From Flavobacterium pectinovorum (GTDB lineage: Bacteria > Bacteroidota > Bacteroidia > Flavobacteriales > Flavobacteriaceae), in NCBI RefSeq assembly GCF_900142715.1, contig NZ_FRBX01000005.1, positions 248,001 to 312,000 of the forward strand: a stretch of DNA of 64,000 bases. The letters run 5' to 3'. A program made the position numbers and the translations under genes. Positions 55,062 through 64,000 of the stretch are shown one piece after another (position 1 is the stretch's first letter; each line of letters opens with the position of its first letter). The notes below the pieces were generated by a model. That model saw only the letters and a list, made by a program, of their open reading frames with translations, had not been told where the DNA came from and searched no databases.

Positions 55062-55276
55062 TAATCATTTTTTTGTTCGTTGTTTTTGTTTCGGAAAAGT
55101 TAGTATTTACCTTTATTAGGTATTTTTCCTTCAAGCGAATATAATAAATATTATTAGTACAAATTTTTAGCTTTTTAGAAATTTTTTCAATGAATTTTTT
55201 TAGGTATAGTTAAAAGTTAAGTGTTATGTTTGTTCACAGTTCAGCGAAAAAATAAACTTAAAATTAGAAAGGTATA

Positions 55277-56401
55277 GTGATAGATAAATCAGAAATTAAA
55301 GTTCATAAAAAACTATTTGGGCTTGATCATTTACGAGCTTTTGCTATTATTTTAGTTTTCTTTTTTCATTATTATATTATAAGTGACGGAGAGCCCGAAT
55401 GGCTTCCTGATGTAGCTTCATTTGGCTGGACAGGAGTTGATTTATTTTTTGTGTTAAGTGGATTTTTAATTTCTTCTCAATTATTTCTACAAATTAAAAA
55501 TGGGCAATTAATCTCATTTAAAGTTTTTTTCATCAAACGATTTTTTAGAATTGTTCCTGCCTATTTAGCAACTGTTGGTATTTATTTTTGCTTCCCTTAT
55601 TTTAGAGAAAAAGAAGCACTGCCTTCAATTTGGAGGTTTCTTACTTTTACTCAAAATTTCAATCTTAATTTAAAGGATTATGGAACATTTTCACATTGCT
55701 GGTCGCTATGCGTAGAAGAACATTTTTACCTTTTTTTACCCATTATTTTAATATTTCTACAGACTTCAAAACTGTTCTCTAAATCATATTGGCTATTAAT
55801 AGGCTTGTTTTTATTTGGTTTTGCGATTAGATTTTATAGTTTTAATTACTTGTATCTGCCGAAAATTGGTGAAGAAAATAGTTGGGTGTATTGGTATAAA
55901 TTTATTTACTATCCGACTTACAATCGCTTAGACGGACTTTTAGTTGGTGTTTCTATTGCAGGAATTTATCAATTTTTACCAAATTTATGGACCAGACTTT
56001 CAAAATATGGTAATCAGTTTCTTGTATTAAGTTTATGTATTTTGACAGGTGCTTATTTTTTATGTGAAGACTTACAGACTTTCAAAATATCTGTTTTTGG
56101 ATTTCCATTAATTGCAATTGGTTTTGGTTTTATGGTTGTAGGTTCGATTAGCTCTACAAGTTTTTTATATAAAATGAATTCAAAAATTACAACGTTTATA
56201 GCTAATCTTTCTTTTTCAATTTATTTGACACATAAAGGAATAATTACGACAACCCACAAACTATTAAAAGATTTTGAAATAGAGAATAATGTAATGCTTC
56301 TAATTTGTTTGATAACTTGTATCTTAGGAGCATATATTCTTCACTTGACAATAGAAAAACCATTTATGAAAATAAGGAACAAAACCATAAAGGAAATATA
56401 A
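55277..56401 (+). CDS. Acyltransferase 3 family membrane protein
   Basis: 374 aa from a GTG at 55277, the only start that keeps the N-terminal helix. About ten membrane helices. The first carries LRAFAIILVFFFHYY with the catalytic His of acyltransferase family 3, and RFFRIVPAYLA follows at the usual distance. SLCVEEHFYLF is the third conserved block. Members add acetyl or succinyl groups to sugars of LPS, capsule or peptidoglycan from the inner membrane. Target unknown. It converges on the PorT-like gene with a shared terminator. Confidence 0.88.
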   Translation: MIDKSEIKVHKKLFGLDHLRAFAIILVFFFHYYIISDGEPEWLPDVASFGWTGVDLFFVLSGFLISSQLFLQIKNGQLISFKVFFIKRFFRIVPAYLATVGIYFCFPYFREKEALPSIWRFLTFTQNFNLNLKDYGTFSHCWSLCVEEHFYLFLPIILIFLQTSKLFSKSYWLLIGLFLFGFAIRFYSFNYLYLPKIGEENSWVYWYKFIYYPTYNRLDGLLVGVSIAGIYQFLPNLWTRLSKYGNQFLVLSLCILTGAYFLCEDLQTFKISVFGFPLIAIGFGFMVVGSISSTSFLYKMNSKITTFIANLSFSIYLTHKGIITTTHKLLKDFEIENNVMLLICLITCILGAYILHLTIEKPFMKIRNKTIKEI

Positions 56402-56477
56402 ATGTTATTTAGGTAAAACAGTCAACCAATTGTTTTTCTTTGGCATATTCACAAGATTAATAACTAGTTATGATTGT

Positions 56478-56514
56478 AAAAAAAATCCTTATTCATTTTT
56501 GAATAAGGATTTTT
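56478..56514. terminator. Bidirectional terminator between convergent genes
   Basis: AAAAAAATCCTTATTC and GAATAAGGATTTTT pair around ATTTTT, with T-tracts on both strands, between the acyltransferase (+) and the barrel gene (-). Confidence 0.85.
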
Positions 56515-56577
56515 AGCTTAATTATTTAAATATTTTTCCAAGTATTCTTAGTGTCAAAACGATGATATTACTAAGTT

Positions 56578-57132
56578 TTAGAAAAAGAAATAACCAACAG
56601 ATACTTGAAATACCCCGTTTTTATTTTTAAAAGAAGAATTATCTACATTATTAATATCAGTTAATCCCAGATTGTATCTTACGCCAAAATTAAGTCCGTT
56701 TTCAAGTTTGTAGCCCAAACCAAAATTAACACCAAAATCAACAGTATTAAATGAATCTTTTACATCTGTCTTTTCATTTTTAGCAGCAAGTAAAAAACCT
56801 ATTTGCGGTCCGGCTTCAACACTCAATCCTTTTGTAACATAATATTTTCCCATTAAAGGAACGTTCAGATAACTTAAGGCAACTGTATTGTCATTGAAAC
56901 TGTATCCCTGACCAGAATACATTAATTCAGGTTGAAAAGAAAATTTATCTGAAACGGGAATTTCAGATACAACACCAAAATTAAATGATGTTACAACATC
57001 AATACCTTTGGTATTATCTCCGCTAATAGTTGCAAAGTTTAAACCTCCCTTAACACCAAATTTAATTTCCTGGGCATTAACATTTGTAAATCCTAAAACT
57101 GTAACGACAGCTAGTAATAAAATTTTTTTCAT
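56578..57132 (-). CDS. PorT-like outer-membrane beta-barrel protein
   Basis: 184 aa from the ATG at 57132 (MKKILLLAVV). An upstream ATG at 57168 would put 12 polar residues before the signal peptide. Signal peptide 1-20 (ends NAQ). EIKFGVKGGLNFATISGD at the mature start, GLSVEAGPQIGFLLAAK and a final FQVSVGYFFF give an eight-strand barrel of the OMP_b-brl_2/PorT class, closing with an aromatic residue. A common small outer-membrane protein of unknown role in flavobacteria. Confidence 0.88.
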   Translation of the reverse strand: MKKILLLAVVTVLGFTNVNAQEIKFGVKGGLNFATISGDNTKGIDVVTSFNFGVVSEIPVSDKFSFQPELMYSGQGYSFNDNTVALSYLNVPLMGKYYVTKGLSVEAGPQIGFLLAAKNEKTDVKDSFNTVDFGVNFGLGYKLENGLNFGVRYNLGLTDINNVDNSSFKNKNGVFQVSVGYFFF

Positions 57133-57220
57133 AAAAAGTGTTTTTGAATTATTTGATGCAAAATTCACTTAAGAAAAATTAGGCGAGGTTTCAAAAGCTT
57201 AAAAGTGTATAAAATGGTAC

Positions 57221-58357
57221 TTATTTGCTGGTATTTTTATATTCATTTGGTGTCTGGCCAGTAACTTTTTTAAAGGCTTTGTAAAAAGTTGTTTTTGAAG
57301 TAAACCCAGATTCTAATCCCATCGTCAGTAAATTATAGTTTTCATATTCAGAATTTGACATCATTTCCTTAACAGCTTCAACCCGATATTGATTGATGTA
57401 ATTGGCAAAATTGTCCCCTGTTATTGTGTTTATAATTTGTGAAACATATCCGGCGCTTATGCCTAGTTTTTCGGCGACTTTTTCTCTGTTTAATGTGCTG
57501 TCCGTATAAATGTGCTGCTCTTTACAGAGAAGTTCCAGTTTTTGAAAATAAAGATTATCTACCGTGATAGATTCCCTATATTCTTCTGGTGTACTATTTT
57601 CTACAATTTCCAGATTACTATACGAAATAGCGAAATCATTATTTAGAAAATTGTAAACAGCATCTTTGTTCTTGGCGAGTTTGTATTTGTAAATGCCTAT
57701 ATAAGCTGTCCAGTGAATTATGAATGTTGCAGATAAAGCCAGGACGCTCATAGTAGAAGAAATGTCATATTGAAGAAATAAGCCGGCTAGAGCAGTAATA
57801 AGAAAAGCGAATACCAATGAAGAAATAATTGTTAATAAAGTAATTATCCATTTTTTTTCCTGTGAATCTTTTAAATGTCTTATCATAAAATAAGAATAAA
57901 TCGGTAGGAATGGCATGAATGTTACGGCTAAAGCAAGATGAATCAGACCAAGTATATTGATTAGATCAATACCTGACTCAGGAATAGTGTAAATTCCTGC
58001 AACATGATCAAGATCTTGTGTAATATTAAGAACAGCAGAATAGGCAAATGGAATAAGACACAAATAAATTTTTTGTCTGTTTTTTACCGCGTCATCAATG
58101 CGGTTTATTATAAACAGAAATGTGAAAACAGGTAATAAAAATATCCAGTCAATAGCGTCTATAAAACGTAACAAGGGATAGGATGTAAATACATCTTCAA
58201 GTTCAAAAACATAATTTAGTAAAACAATGGAAAGTGTAAATAGTAAGCAGGCGAGATATCTATTTGAATTACTATTAAATAAAGAAGACTTTAAAATAAT
58301 TAAGCCTAAGACCATTCCCTGAAAAATCGCAATATTTAAAAGTGTTGTATATATCAA
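57221..58357 (-). CDS. AraC-family regulator with membrane N-terminus
   Basis: 378 aa. Seven hydrophobic segments in residues 1-230 and a C-terminal AraC HTH (about 270-378) with LGISAGYVSQIINTITG and the ending GFTSKTTFYKAFKKVTGQTPNEY. Same architecture and length as the regulator at 53925 but a different sequence. It lies 88 bases upstream of the PorT-like gene on the same strand and may control it. Confidence 0.88.
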   Translation of the reverse strand: MIYTTLLNIAIFQGMVLGLIILKSSLFNSNSNRYLACLLFTLSIVLLNYVFELEDVFTSYPLLRFIDAIDWIFLLPVFTFLFIINRIDDAVKNRQKIYLCLIPFAYSAVLNITQDLDHVAGIYTIPESGIDLINILGLIHLALAVTFMPFLPIYSYFMIRHLKDSQEKKWIITLLTIISSLVFAFLITALAGLFLQYDISSTMSVLALSATFIIHWTAYIGIYKYKLAKNKDAVYNFLNNDFAISYSNLEIVENSTPEEYRESITVDNLYFQKLELLCKEQHIYTDSTLNREKVAEKLGISAGYVSQIINTITGDNFANYINQYRVEAVKEMMSNSEYENYNLLTMGLESGFTSKTTFYKAFKKVTGQTPNEYKNTSK

Positions 58358-58531
58358 TTTTTTAATATAAAAGTTATTTTTAAGATCTGTTTTTGGATAT
58401 CGTGGTAATTAGTCATTTTTTAAAACATAACTTATTTCATATGAATTGGTAAAACGAATTTATATTAATACTGATTACTTTCTTAAGGGATTAAGAAATG
58501 ATTAACTAAAATGCCTCTTTCCCGAAGAAGC

Positions 58532-58569
<38 letters not shown>

Positions 58570-58590
58570 AACTCAATAAAAATTGATTTT

Positions 58591-58598
58591 TATATTTG
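58591..58598 (+). promoter_or_regulatory. -7 element of the TrmH-like gene
   Basis: TATATTTG matches TAnnTTTG exactly, 21 bases before the ATG at 58619. The -33 position is occupied by the CTTT repeat (TTTC instead of TTTG). Confidence 0.6.
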
Positions 58599-58618
58599 CA
58601 GTTTGTATTTTTGCCCTT

Positions 58619-59077
58619 ATGAATGATAATTTTATAAATGAATATTTTGGGATTGGAATACAAAATGGTAAAACGCCTGAAAATTTGGGTGTTTTATGGA
58701 GATCAGCGCAAAACTTAGGTGCTACTTTTATTTTTACCATAGGTAATCGATATGCCAAGCAAGCCTCTGATACTCATGATGCGGTAAAAGCAATTCCTTA
58801 TTTTCATTATGATACTTTTGAAGCTTTTTTTGAAAACTTACCAAAAGGGGCACGATTGGTTGGTGTAGAATTAGATGAAAAAGCTTCTGATTTAGAAACT
58901 TTTGAGCATCCAAGACGTTGTGTTTATTTATTGGGAGCAGAAGATCATGGTCTATCCAAAAAAGTTATGGATAAATGCCATCATCTAGTAAAATTTAAAT
59001 CGGTAAAAAGTCTGAATGTGGCTGTCGCAGGAACTATTATTATGTACGACAGAAATTTGCCTAAACCGAGATCTTAA
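58619..59077 (+). CDS. TrmH/SPOUT-family RNA methyltransferase
   Basis: 152 aa from the ATG at 58619 (MNDNFINEYFGIGI). A further upstream ATG at 58583 overlaps the promoter. NLGVLWRSAQNLGATFIFTIG is SPOUT motif 1 with the catalytic Arg, VYLLGAEDHGLSKK is motif 2 and VKSLNVAVAGTIIMYDR motif 3, which forms the SAM knot. It lacks the extra N-terminal RNA-binding domain of RlmB and resembles TrmL/TrmH types acting on tRNA 2'-O-ribose. Exact target not determinable. Confidence 0.9.
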   Translation: MNDNFINEYFGIGIQNGKTPENLGVLWRSAQNLGATFIFTIGNRYAKQASDTHDAVKAIPYFHYDTFEAFFENLPKGARLVGVELDEKASDLETFEHPRRCVYLLGAEDHGLSKKVMDKCHHLVKFKSVKSLNVAVAGTIIMYDRNLPKPRS

Positions 59078-59150
59078 AATAAAACCTCAGTTGTTATAAG
59101 TAATTATTCTTCTGCTGGCGAAGGTTCTGTTTGTGAACGCAAAGTTGTTT

Positions 59151-59846
59151 CTATTTATACTTATTCAAATCCAGATTAAGAATAGTACCTATTCTGCTAA
59201 ACTCTTCGTTAATCTTTGCATTCAGGATTAGTTGTTCGTTTTTTATTGGATGATTAAAAATTAATTGATGGGCATGAAGCATCATTCCTTTGAGGTCATA
59301 ATTCTCCAGCCATAATTTATTTTGTTTGTTACAACCATGTGGACGACTTCCTAAAATGGGGTGAAAAATATGTTTGAAATGTTTTCGTAATTGATGCATA
59401 CGCCCTGTTTCAGGAATTGCTTCTACCAAACAATATCGTGATGTTGGTTTATTATTAAATTCTAACTCAACTTCGGCATTTTGCAATCGATGAAAGTATG
59501 TTATTGCATTTTGTGTAATGTCATCATCATTAGTTAAATCATAATCAATCGTTAGCTCTTCGGGTGACCAGCCACGTAAAATGGCTAAATATTTTTTTTA
59601 GACTTCCCGTGTAGCAAAACGATCATTCATAATTTTCAAAACTTCTTTATCCAACGCAAATAACAATACGCCAGATGTTTTGCGATCCAACCGATGAATA
59701 GGATAAACGTGTTGCCCGATTTGATTTCTCAATTCCTGAATAGCATAAACTTTTGCATCGCGTGCATAAAATGATTTGTGAACCAACAATCCACTTGGTT
59801 TATTAATAGCTATAATATATTCGTCCTGGTAAAGAATTTCTAACAT
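59151..59846 (-). pseudogene. TruC/RluA-like pseudouridine synthase broken by one in-frame stop
   Basis: Both halves lie in one frame. The first part (59846-59601) encodes residues 1-82 with the catalytic HRLDRKTSGVLLFA motif (Asp in RLDR). TAA at 59600-59598 then interrupts between EV and KKYLAILRGW. The frame continues without another stop to 59151, with GRMHQLRKHFKHIFHPILG and a normal C-terminus. Total 231 codons, about the length of TruC (tRNA U65). A CAA, AAA or GAA to TAA change explains the break. Either a recent nonsense mutation or a sequencing error next to an A run. Confidence 0.85.
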
Positions 59847-60059
59847 TTGGCAAAAGTAGAAGAGATTTCGACTAAAACCACTTTTATGACTTATTTGTTT
59901 CTATACTTTTATTCGTAGTCCCGGAACGTTATGCTGGATTACCGCTTATAATTCTGACTTTTATAAGTAGTATTTCTAATAAAAACTTTAAAATTAAAAA
60001 CTGAATTCGTATATTGTTCTGCCGTTTTTCAGTTCATTTTAATAGAAATAGTCCAGATT

Positions 60060-62072
60060 ATGAAAAAATCATTAATGCTCTTCGTAGCATTCTTAGCTTT
60101 TACAGCGTGCTCAAAACATGAAGGTAAAAAAAATATTGCGATCACTGGAATAGATTCCACATTGCGACCGGGTAATGATTTTTTTAAATATGTAAATGGC
60201 AAATGGTACGATTCTGTATCAATACCTGCATCCCAAGCCGGAGTTGGTGCCTATATGTTTATGAATTTTCCACAACGAATTCGCCTGCAAGGAATATTGG
60301 ACAGTATTTCGCAAAGTAAAAATCCGGCAGGAAGTATAGCACAAAAGGTAGGAGACTTTTATGCATCAGGTATGGATACTGTAACGATTGACAAACGCGG
60401 TTATGCACCTATCAAACCCCTGCTTGCCAAAATTGAAGCAATTAGCGATTTACCTTCTTTAATGAAATTTGTAGTTACTGAAGAAAAAGTGGGCAATTCT
60501 TCTATTATAGCTTTTGGAGTGTCACCCGATCAGAAAAACAGCAGTATGAACATTGCTGAAATCTATCAAACCGGTATTGGTTTGCCTGACAGGGACTATT
60601 ATTTCAAATCAGATTCATCAACTGTTGCCATACAGAAGGCGTACAAAAAATACCTTACTACATTATTTCAACAAACAGGCAGCAATGCTAAAGAGTCTGA
60701 AAAGAATGCTGATTTGGTTTACGATATTGACAAACAACTAGCCGTTTCGCATAAAACAAAAGTTGAACTTCGGGATGTACAGGCAAATTATAATAAAATG
60801 GCTGTGACAGATCTTGTAAAAAGACATCCCAACATAGACTGGAACACTTTTTTAAATAATTTAGGTGCTCAAACCGATTCTATTAATGTATGCCAACCTG
60901 CTTATTATGACGTACTTAATAAGCTATTAAAAACCATCCCCATTACTAATTGGAAAATTTACCTGAAAGCAAATTCTTTAGAAAGATATGCAGATGATTT
61001 AAGTAAACCTTTTGTAGATGCCTCATTTGAGTATACCAAAGTGCTTTCTGGTCAGGCTGTTCAAAAATCACGTGGTGAAAAAATGGCTAGTGTCCTTGAT
61101 ACTTACTTAGGCGAAGCGTTGGGTGAATTGTATGTAAAGAAATATTTTTCAGAAGATGCCAAAAAACGCATGTTGATCCTCGTGAATAATCTGCAAAAAG
61201 CGTATGCCAAAAGAATTGATAACCTGGAATGGATGAGTCAAAGTACGAAACAAAAAGCTAAAGAAAAATTGGCAGCCATGACTAAGAAAATAGGATATCC
61301 GGATAAATGGAGAGACTATAGTATGGTACATATAGCAAGGAATACCTATTTTGAGAATATGGTTTCGGTCGCTACAGCTGCATATCAATTTCAATTGGCA
61401 AAATTGGGCAAACCAGTCGATAAATCAGAATGGTATACAACAGTTCCAACCGTTACGGCATATAATAATCCCACTGCAAATGAAATTGTTTTTCCAGCAG
61501 GTATTTTACAAGCCCCATATTTTGATAATAATGCGGATGATGCACTTAACTATGGAGGAATTGGAATGGTGATAGGTCACGAAATAACCCATACTTTTGA
61601 TGATCAGGGTGCTCAATATGACAAGGATGGCAACTTAAAAAACTGGTGGACAAAAGAAGATTATGCACAGTTTAAGTCAAGAATACAACAAGTTATCGAT
61701 TTGTATAGTACCTATACTGTTTTAGGTGATGTACACATTAATGGCGCAATGACAGTTGGCGAAAATACGGCGGATATTGCCGGAATAGCTGTTGCCTACG
61801 ATGCCTTTAAAATGACCGAACAAGGAAAAGGAAACACAAAAATTGATGGTTTTACTCCAGACCAGCGCTTCTTTATTTCTATAGCCAAAATATGGCGAGT
61901 AAAAATGAAAGACGAGTTCCTGCGTTTGTGGATTAACAATAATCCACATTCTCCACCAAATTGGCGTGTTAATGGCCCTCTAATGAATACTACACCTTTT
62001 TACGACGCATTTAATGTACAAGCTGGAGATAAAATGTTTTTGCCGAAGAAAGATAGGATAACAATTTGGTAA
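60060..62072 (+). CDS. M13 family zinc metallopeptidase lipoprotein (PepO-like)
   Basis: 670 aa. The lipoprotein signal ends FTAC, so Cys17 is the lipidated residue. The N-terminal PGNDFFKYVNGKWYDS is the M13 start. The catalytic HEITH is at 507-511 and the third zinc ligand is Glu568 in ENTADIAG. A NANAYY-like motif appears as VTAYNNPTANEIVFPAG. C-terminal FLPKKDRITIW lacks the usual CxxW Cys but keeps the Trp. Cuts oligopeptides in the periplasm or on the surface. Single gene. Confidence 0.93.
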   Translation: MKKSLMLFVAFLAFTACSKHEGKKNIAITGIDSTLRPGNDFFKYVNGKWYDSVSIPASQAGVGAYMFMNFPQRIRLQGILDSISQSKNPAGSIAQKVGDFYASGMDTVTIDKRGYAPIKPLLAKIEAISDLPSLMKFVVTEEKVGNSSIIAFGVSPDQKNSSMNIAEIYQTGIGLPDRDYYFKSDSSTVAIQKAYKKYLTTLFQQTGSNAKESEKNADLVYDIDKQLAVSHKTKVELRDVQANYNKMAVTDLVKRHPNIDWNTFLNNLGAQTDSINVCQPAYYDVLNKLLKTIPITNWKIYLKANSLERYADDLSKPFVDASFEYTKVLSGQAVQKSRGEKMASVLDTYLGEALGELYVKKYFSEDAKKRMLILVNNLQKAYAKRIDNLEWMSQSTKQKAKEKLAAMTKKIGYPDKWRDYSMVHIARNTYFENMVSVATAAYQFQLAKLGKPVDKSEWYTTVPTVTAYNNPTANEIVFPAGILQAPYFDNNADDALNYGGIGMVIGHEITHTFDDQGAQYDKDGNLKNWWTKEDYAQFKSRIQQVIDLYSTYTVLGDVHINGAMTVGENTADIAGIAVAYDAFKMTEQGKGNTKIDGFTPDQRFFISIAKIWRVKMKDEFLRLWINNNPHSPPNWRVNGPLMNTTPFYDAFNVQAGDKMFLPKKDRITIW

Positions 62073-62164
62073 TGTCCTCGCTTTCTGTGAACTTTGCGCA
62101 ATTTTTTTTGTTTTAGAAATTATTAAATTTTATAAAAGTCCCCTAACTTTTGCGTTTTAGATTA

Positions 62165-62199
62165 AAACAAAAAAGCTTCAGATTTCTCTGAAGCTTTTG
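62165..62199. terminator. Bidirectional terminator copied from the tRNA-Glu flank
   Basis: AAAAGCTTCAG (62171-62181) and CTGAAGCTTTT (62188-62198) form a perfect 11-bp stem with loop ATTTCT. Together with its flanks it closely matches the terminator region of tRNA-Glu (52275-52312). Confidence 0.75.
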
Positions 62200-62205
62200 T
62201 TTAAA

Positions 62206-62231
62206 TAGCGGGAAGCATTCAAATATCTAAC
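62206..62231. repeat. 26-bp direct repeat, copy 2
   Basis: Identical to 17626-17651. Begins with TAGCGGGA, the complement of a tRNA acceptor end, right after a tRNA-type terminator hairpin, but no tRNA follows. Confidence 0.75.
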
Positions 62232-62449
62232 AGATTTATATAAGATTTTATTGAAATCCTATATGCTTAATTGTACGTTTACTTACTGCTATAACATTGT
62301 TTTTTTAAAATGCATAATTAATTTCTAGTAAAAATATTTCTTATATTCGTTCGAAGAAAGCCATTTATAGCTCAAACTCTCCTACAAAGATGTATTAATG
62401 CCATTTTATGACTGGAATGACTAAGTTGGCAGTAATATAAAAGAACCCT

Positions 62450-63220
62450 ATGGATATAATGCCTTCAAACGAAAAGTATATTTTAACGCTTAATGAGGAG
62501 CAATTACGAGATTATTTTAAAGTACATCTTGATTGCCCTCTTTCTGTTAGACCTGGTGAACGATATCATTTATTACAAGATGAATTGATTTGGCTTTGGA
62601 AAGATGTATGTTCTGTGCATGAAATAAATGCAGAAGCTAAATATATTTTCGATGATGACGAGGAAAGAGATTTTCAATTGGATGAAGACGATTTCGACGA
62701 ACTTAAACCATTAGCCATAAATTTATCTTATTGGATTGAAAAGGCAAAAAATGATTTTTCAGAGCGCGCAAAGTCAATAACATCAATGATGGCGGATAGC
62801 AGTATTTATGAAAAGCATTTTCCCCATAAGAAAATGACCGTTACGGATTTAAAAAAGTTGGCAATTCGAAAAAGCGCGGGGTATTTCTACCATGATATTA
62901 GCGTAATGGAACTAGATGATATTTTAATAAAAACTATTAAACCTTTTTTCAAACAAATCATAGTAAGTGAAACGATTCGATATGGGGTTAGATGTAATAA
63001 ACAAATGGGGGTTACAGATGAAGGTGATGAGAGTCAATATATATTAATTGAAATAAATAAATCAAGTGCTGTGTCTCATGCATATCCTTGTTCAGAGGAA
63101 AAAGCAAAATCTTGTCAAACATTAAAAGAAAAAATTGGAGATCAAATATTTTATGACGAGGAGGAGGGGGAAAGGAATCCAGAAGAAGTGATTGAAATAA
63201 AATTATATACTGAACTTTAG
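62450..63220 (+). CDS. Hypothetical acidic protein in a cassette-like setting
   Basis: 256 aa from the ATG at 62450. The ATG at 62459 (MPSNEKYI) is an equally possible start. No signal peptide or membrane segment. Very acidic stretch FDDDEERDFQLDEDDFDE near 70-90 and a central helix with SERAKSITSMM. No recognised family. It stands alone after the 26-bp repeat and is followed by the 48-bp element shared with the serine hydrolase at 17930, which fits a mobile or cassette gene. Confidence 0.55.
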   Translation: MDIMPSNEKYILTLNEEQLRDYFKVHLDCPLSVRPGERYHLLQDELIWLWKDVCSVHEINAEAKYIFDDDEERDFQLDEDDFDELKPLAINLSYWIEKAKNDFSERAKSITSMMADSSIYEKHFPHKKMTVTDLKKLAIRKSAGYFYHDISVMELDDILIKTIKPFFKQIIVSETIRYGVRCNKQMGVTDEGDESQYILIEINKSSAVSHAYPCSEEKAKSCQTLKEKIGDQIFYDEEEGERNPEEVIEIKLYTEL

Positions 63221-63245
63221 AAGTACTGCTGCCAACAGCTATAAA

Positions 63246-63293
63246 GATTTGGGTAATAGGCTTAATGGAAAGTTGGTTTTGCATTTGGGATGA
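63246..63293. repeat. 48-bp cassette-end repeat, copy B
   Basis: Aligns without gaps to 19346-19393 (37 of 48 identical). It begins 25 bases after the stop of the 256-aa gene and is followed by a further unique stretch to CACGTTGTGTAACAGC (63349-63364) before the next gene. Confidence 0.55.
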
Positions 63294-63380
63294 ATTGGCA
63301 AATCAGAAGAATGGGATTATTTAGTCCCAAACTCGATGTAGTACAAGCACGTTGTGTAACAGCTAAAAAAACCGAAAATT

Positions 63381-64000
63381 ATGAATGAATTAAATTGGGA
63401 AATATTAATAACTCCTCTTTTGAGTTTTATTGGAGTGATTATCGGTGCTTTTTTAGCTTTTTTTTCGTCATCATTTTTGAAAAAAAAAGAAACTCGTCTA
63501 AAAATATCTGAAAAAATATTAGATAAAAAACTTGAAGCTCACGAAAATGTCCTACAATTAGCAAAATATCTTCGTTCAACAATATCGGAAAACAAGTTTA
63601 CGGTTGAATTTGAACCTATTACTTTTCCAATAATTTTAGCAAATAGAGAAAATTATTTAGATTGGAAAAAAGATTTGTTCATTAAAGCAAATAATAATTC
63701 TCATTGGTTGTCTAACGATGTTTTGAAAGAAATATATTTTATACAAGATTATTTTGCAAATCTTGACCAAACATTAGATAATGTCCCAGATGAAAACATA
63801 CAAAGTATTGGAATAATTCTAAAAAATGATTTTATTAATTTATCAAATAATCTTGAAAAAAGTATTTTGAAATATTTTGAAAATGGTTGGAAAGATTTAA
63901 AAACTATTTCTAAAAATGACAACTACAAATTATCAAAAAAAGTAAGTATTGAAAGATTAAATAATTATAACCACAATAAAAGATATTTAGAAATAAGTAA
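63381..64000 (+). CDS. Membrane-anchored protein, partial at window edge
   Basis: The frame is open from the ATG at 63381 to the end of the window (206 codons). One N-terminal membrane helix (LLSFIGVIIGAFLAFFSSSF) is followed by KKKETRLKISEKILDKKLEAHE, a charged coiled-coil-like segment, and a helical soluble domain. This resembles small single-pass proteins of unknown function found among cassette genes. No family recognised. The 3' end is outside the window. Confidence 0.65.
   Translation, partial: MNELNWEILITPLLSFIGVIIGAFLAFFSSSFLKKKETRLKISEKILDKKLEAHENVLQLAKYLRSTISENKFTVEFEPITFPIILANRENYLDWKKDLFIKANNNSHWLSNDVLKEIYFIQDYFANLDQTLDNVPDENIQSIGIILKNDFINLSNNLEKSILKYFENGWKDLKTISKNDNYKLSKKVSIERLNNYNHNKRYLEIS

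Larger units (their letters stand above)
62073..62449. other. Intergenic region with tRNA-flank-like hairpin and 26-bp repeat
   Basis: No gene. It holds the hairpin at 62165-62199 and the second copy of the 26-bp repeat (62206-62231). The rest is AT-rich leader of the 256-aa gene with no clear promoter. Confidence 0.6.

Noticed and set aside
62206..62231. A third tRNA gene at the TAGCGGGA sequence
   Set aside because: Only the acceptor-like end is present. No T-loop consensus, anticodon arm or 5' half can be folded upstream on the - strand.

Overview
The window comes from a Flavobacterium-like member of the Bacteroidota. The evidence is the AT-rich sequence, a type IX secretion (T9SS) C-terminal sorting domain, promoters of the Bacteroidota type (TTG, 19-20 bases, TAnnTTTG), SusC/PorT-style beta-barrels and typical flavobacterial lipoprotein signals. 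No replication origin, rRNA, CRISPR array or complete insertion sequence was seen.

Left part (1-17165, + strand): a surface/secretion cluster. It starts with the 3' end of a T9SS-sorted protein, then a 1073-aa FN3-containing secreted protein whose C-terminus looks like an exchangeable toxin. Next come a probable immunity gene and an array of small, very AT-rich orphan genes and gene remnants (one SUKH/SMI1-like, one membrane protein). The cluster continues with a secreted protein, an IPT/TIG plus BNR-like lipoprotein, a PKD lipoprotein, an 820-aa outer-membrane barrel and a 1565-aa secreted giant, and closes with a clear terminator. I read it as a surface apparatus with a polymorphic-toxin module.

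17166-22058: a patchwork. It holds a degraded copy of a GIY-YIG gene with its tRNA flank, a serine hydrolase in a cassette-like setting, a GIY-YIG gene, initiator tRNA-Met with its promoter and terminator, a DUF4269 gene and a GT39 glycosyltransferase.

22059-50238 (- strand): the main system, a complete extracellular contractile injection system (eCIS; Afp/PVC/AlgoCIS-like) of 20 co-directional genes. In transcription order: DUF4255 cap/terminator, unknown 280-aa protein, sheath, two tube proteins, a 52-aa DUF5908 protein, LysM hub protein, VgrG-like spike, PAAR tip, gp25, two large baseplate proteins, a 1142-aa PKD protein, tape measure, a DxD glycosyltransferase-like protein, two DUF4157 (eCIS-core) proteins, a HEAT-like probable immunity protein, a peptidoglycan hydrolase and an AAA+ ATPase. 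The 1331-aa DUF4157 protein ends in a putative His-Me/HNH-like nuclease followed directly by the candidate immunity gene.

50239-64000: a terminator-rich spacer with a possible small RNA, a secreted ASKHA-fold protein, tRNA-Glu, a serine hydrolase, two AraC-type regulators with membrane N-termini, an acyltransferase, a PorT-like barrel, a TrmH/SPOUT methyltransferase with a tetranucleotide repeat at its promoter, a TruC-like pseudouridine synthase broken by one in-frame stop, an M13 peptidase and two orphan genes. A 26-bp perfect repeat at 17626 and 62206, each copy next to a hairpin copied from a tRNA flank, brackets about 44.6 kb including the eCIS.
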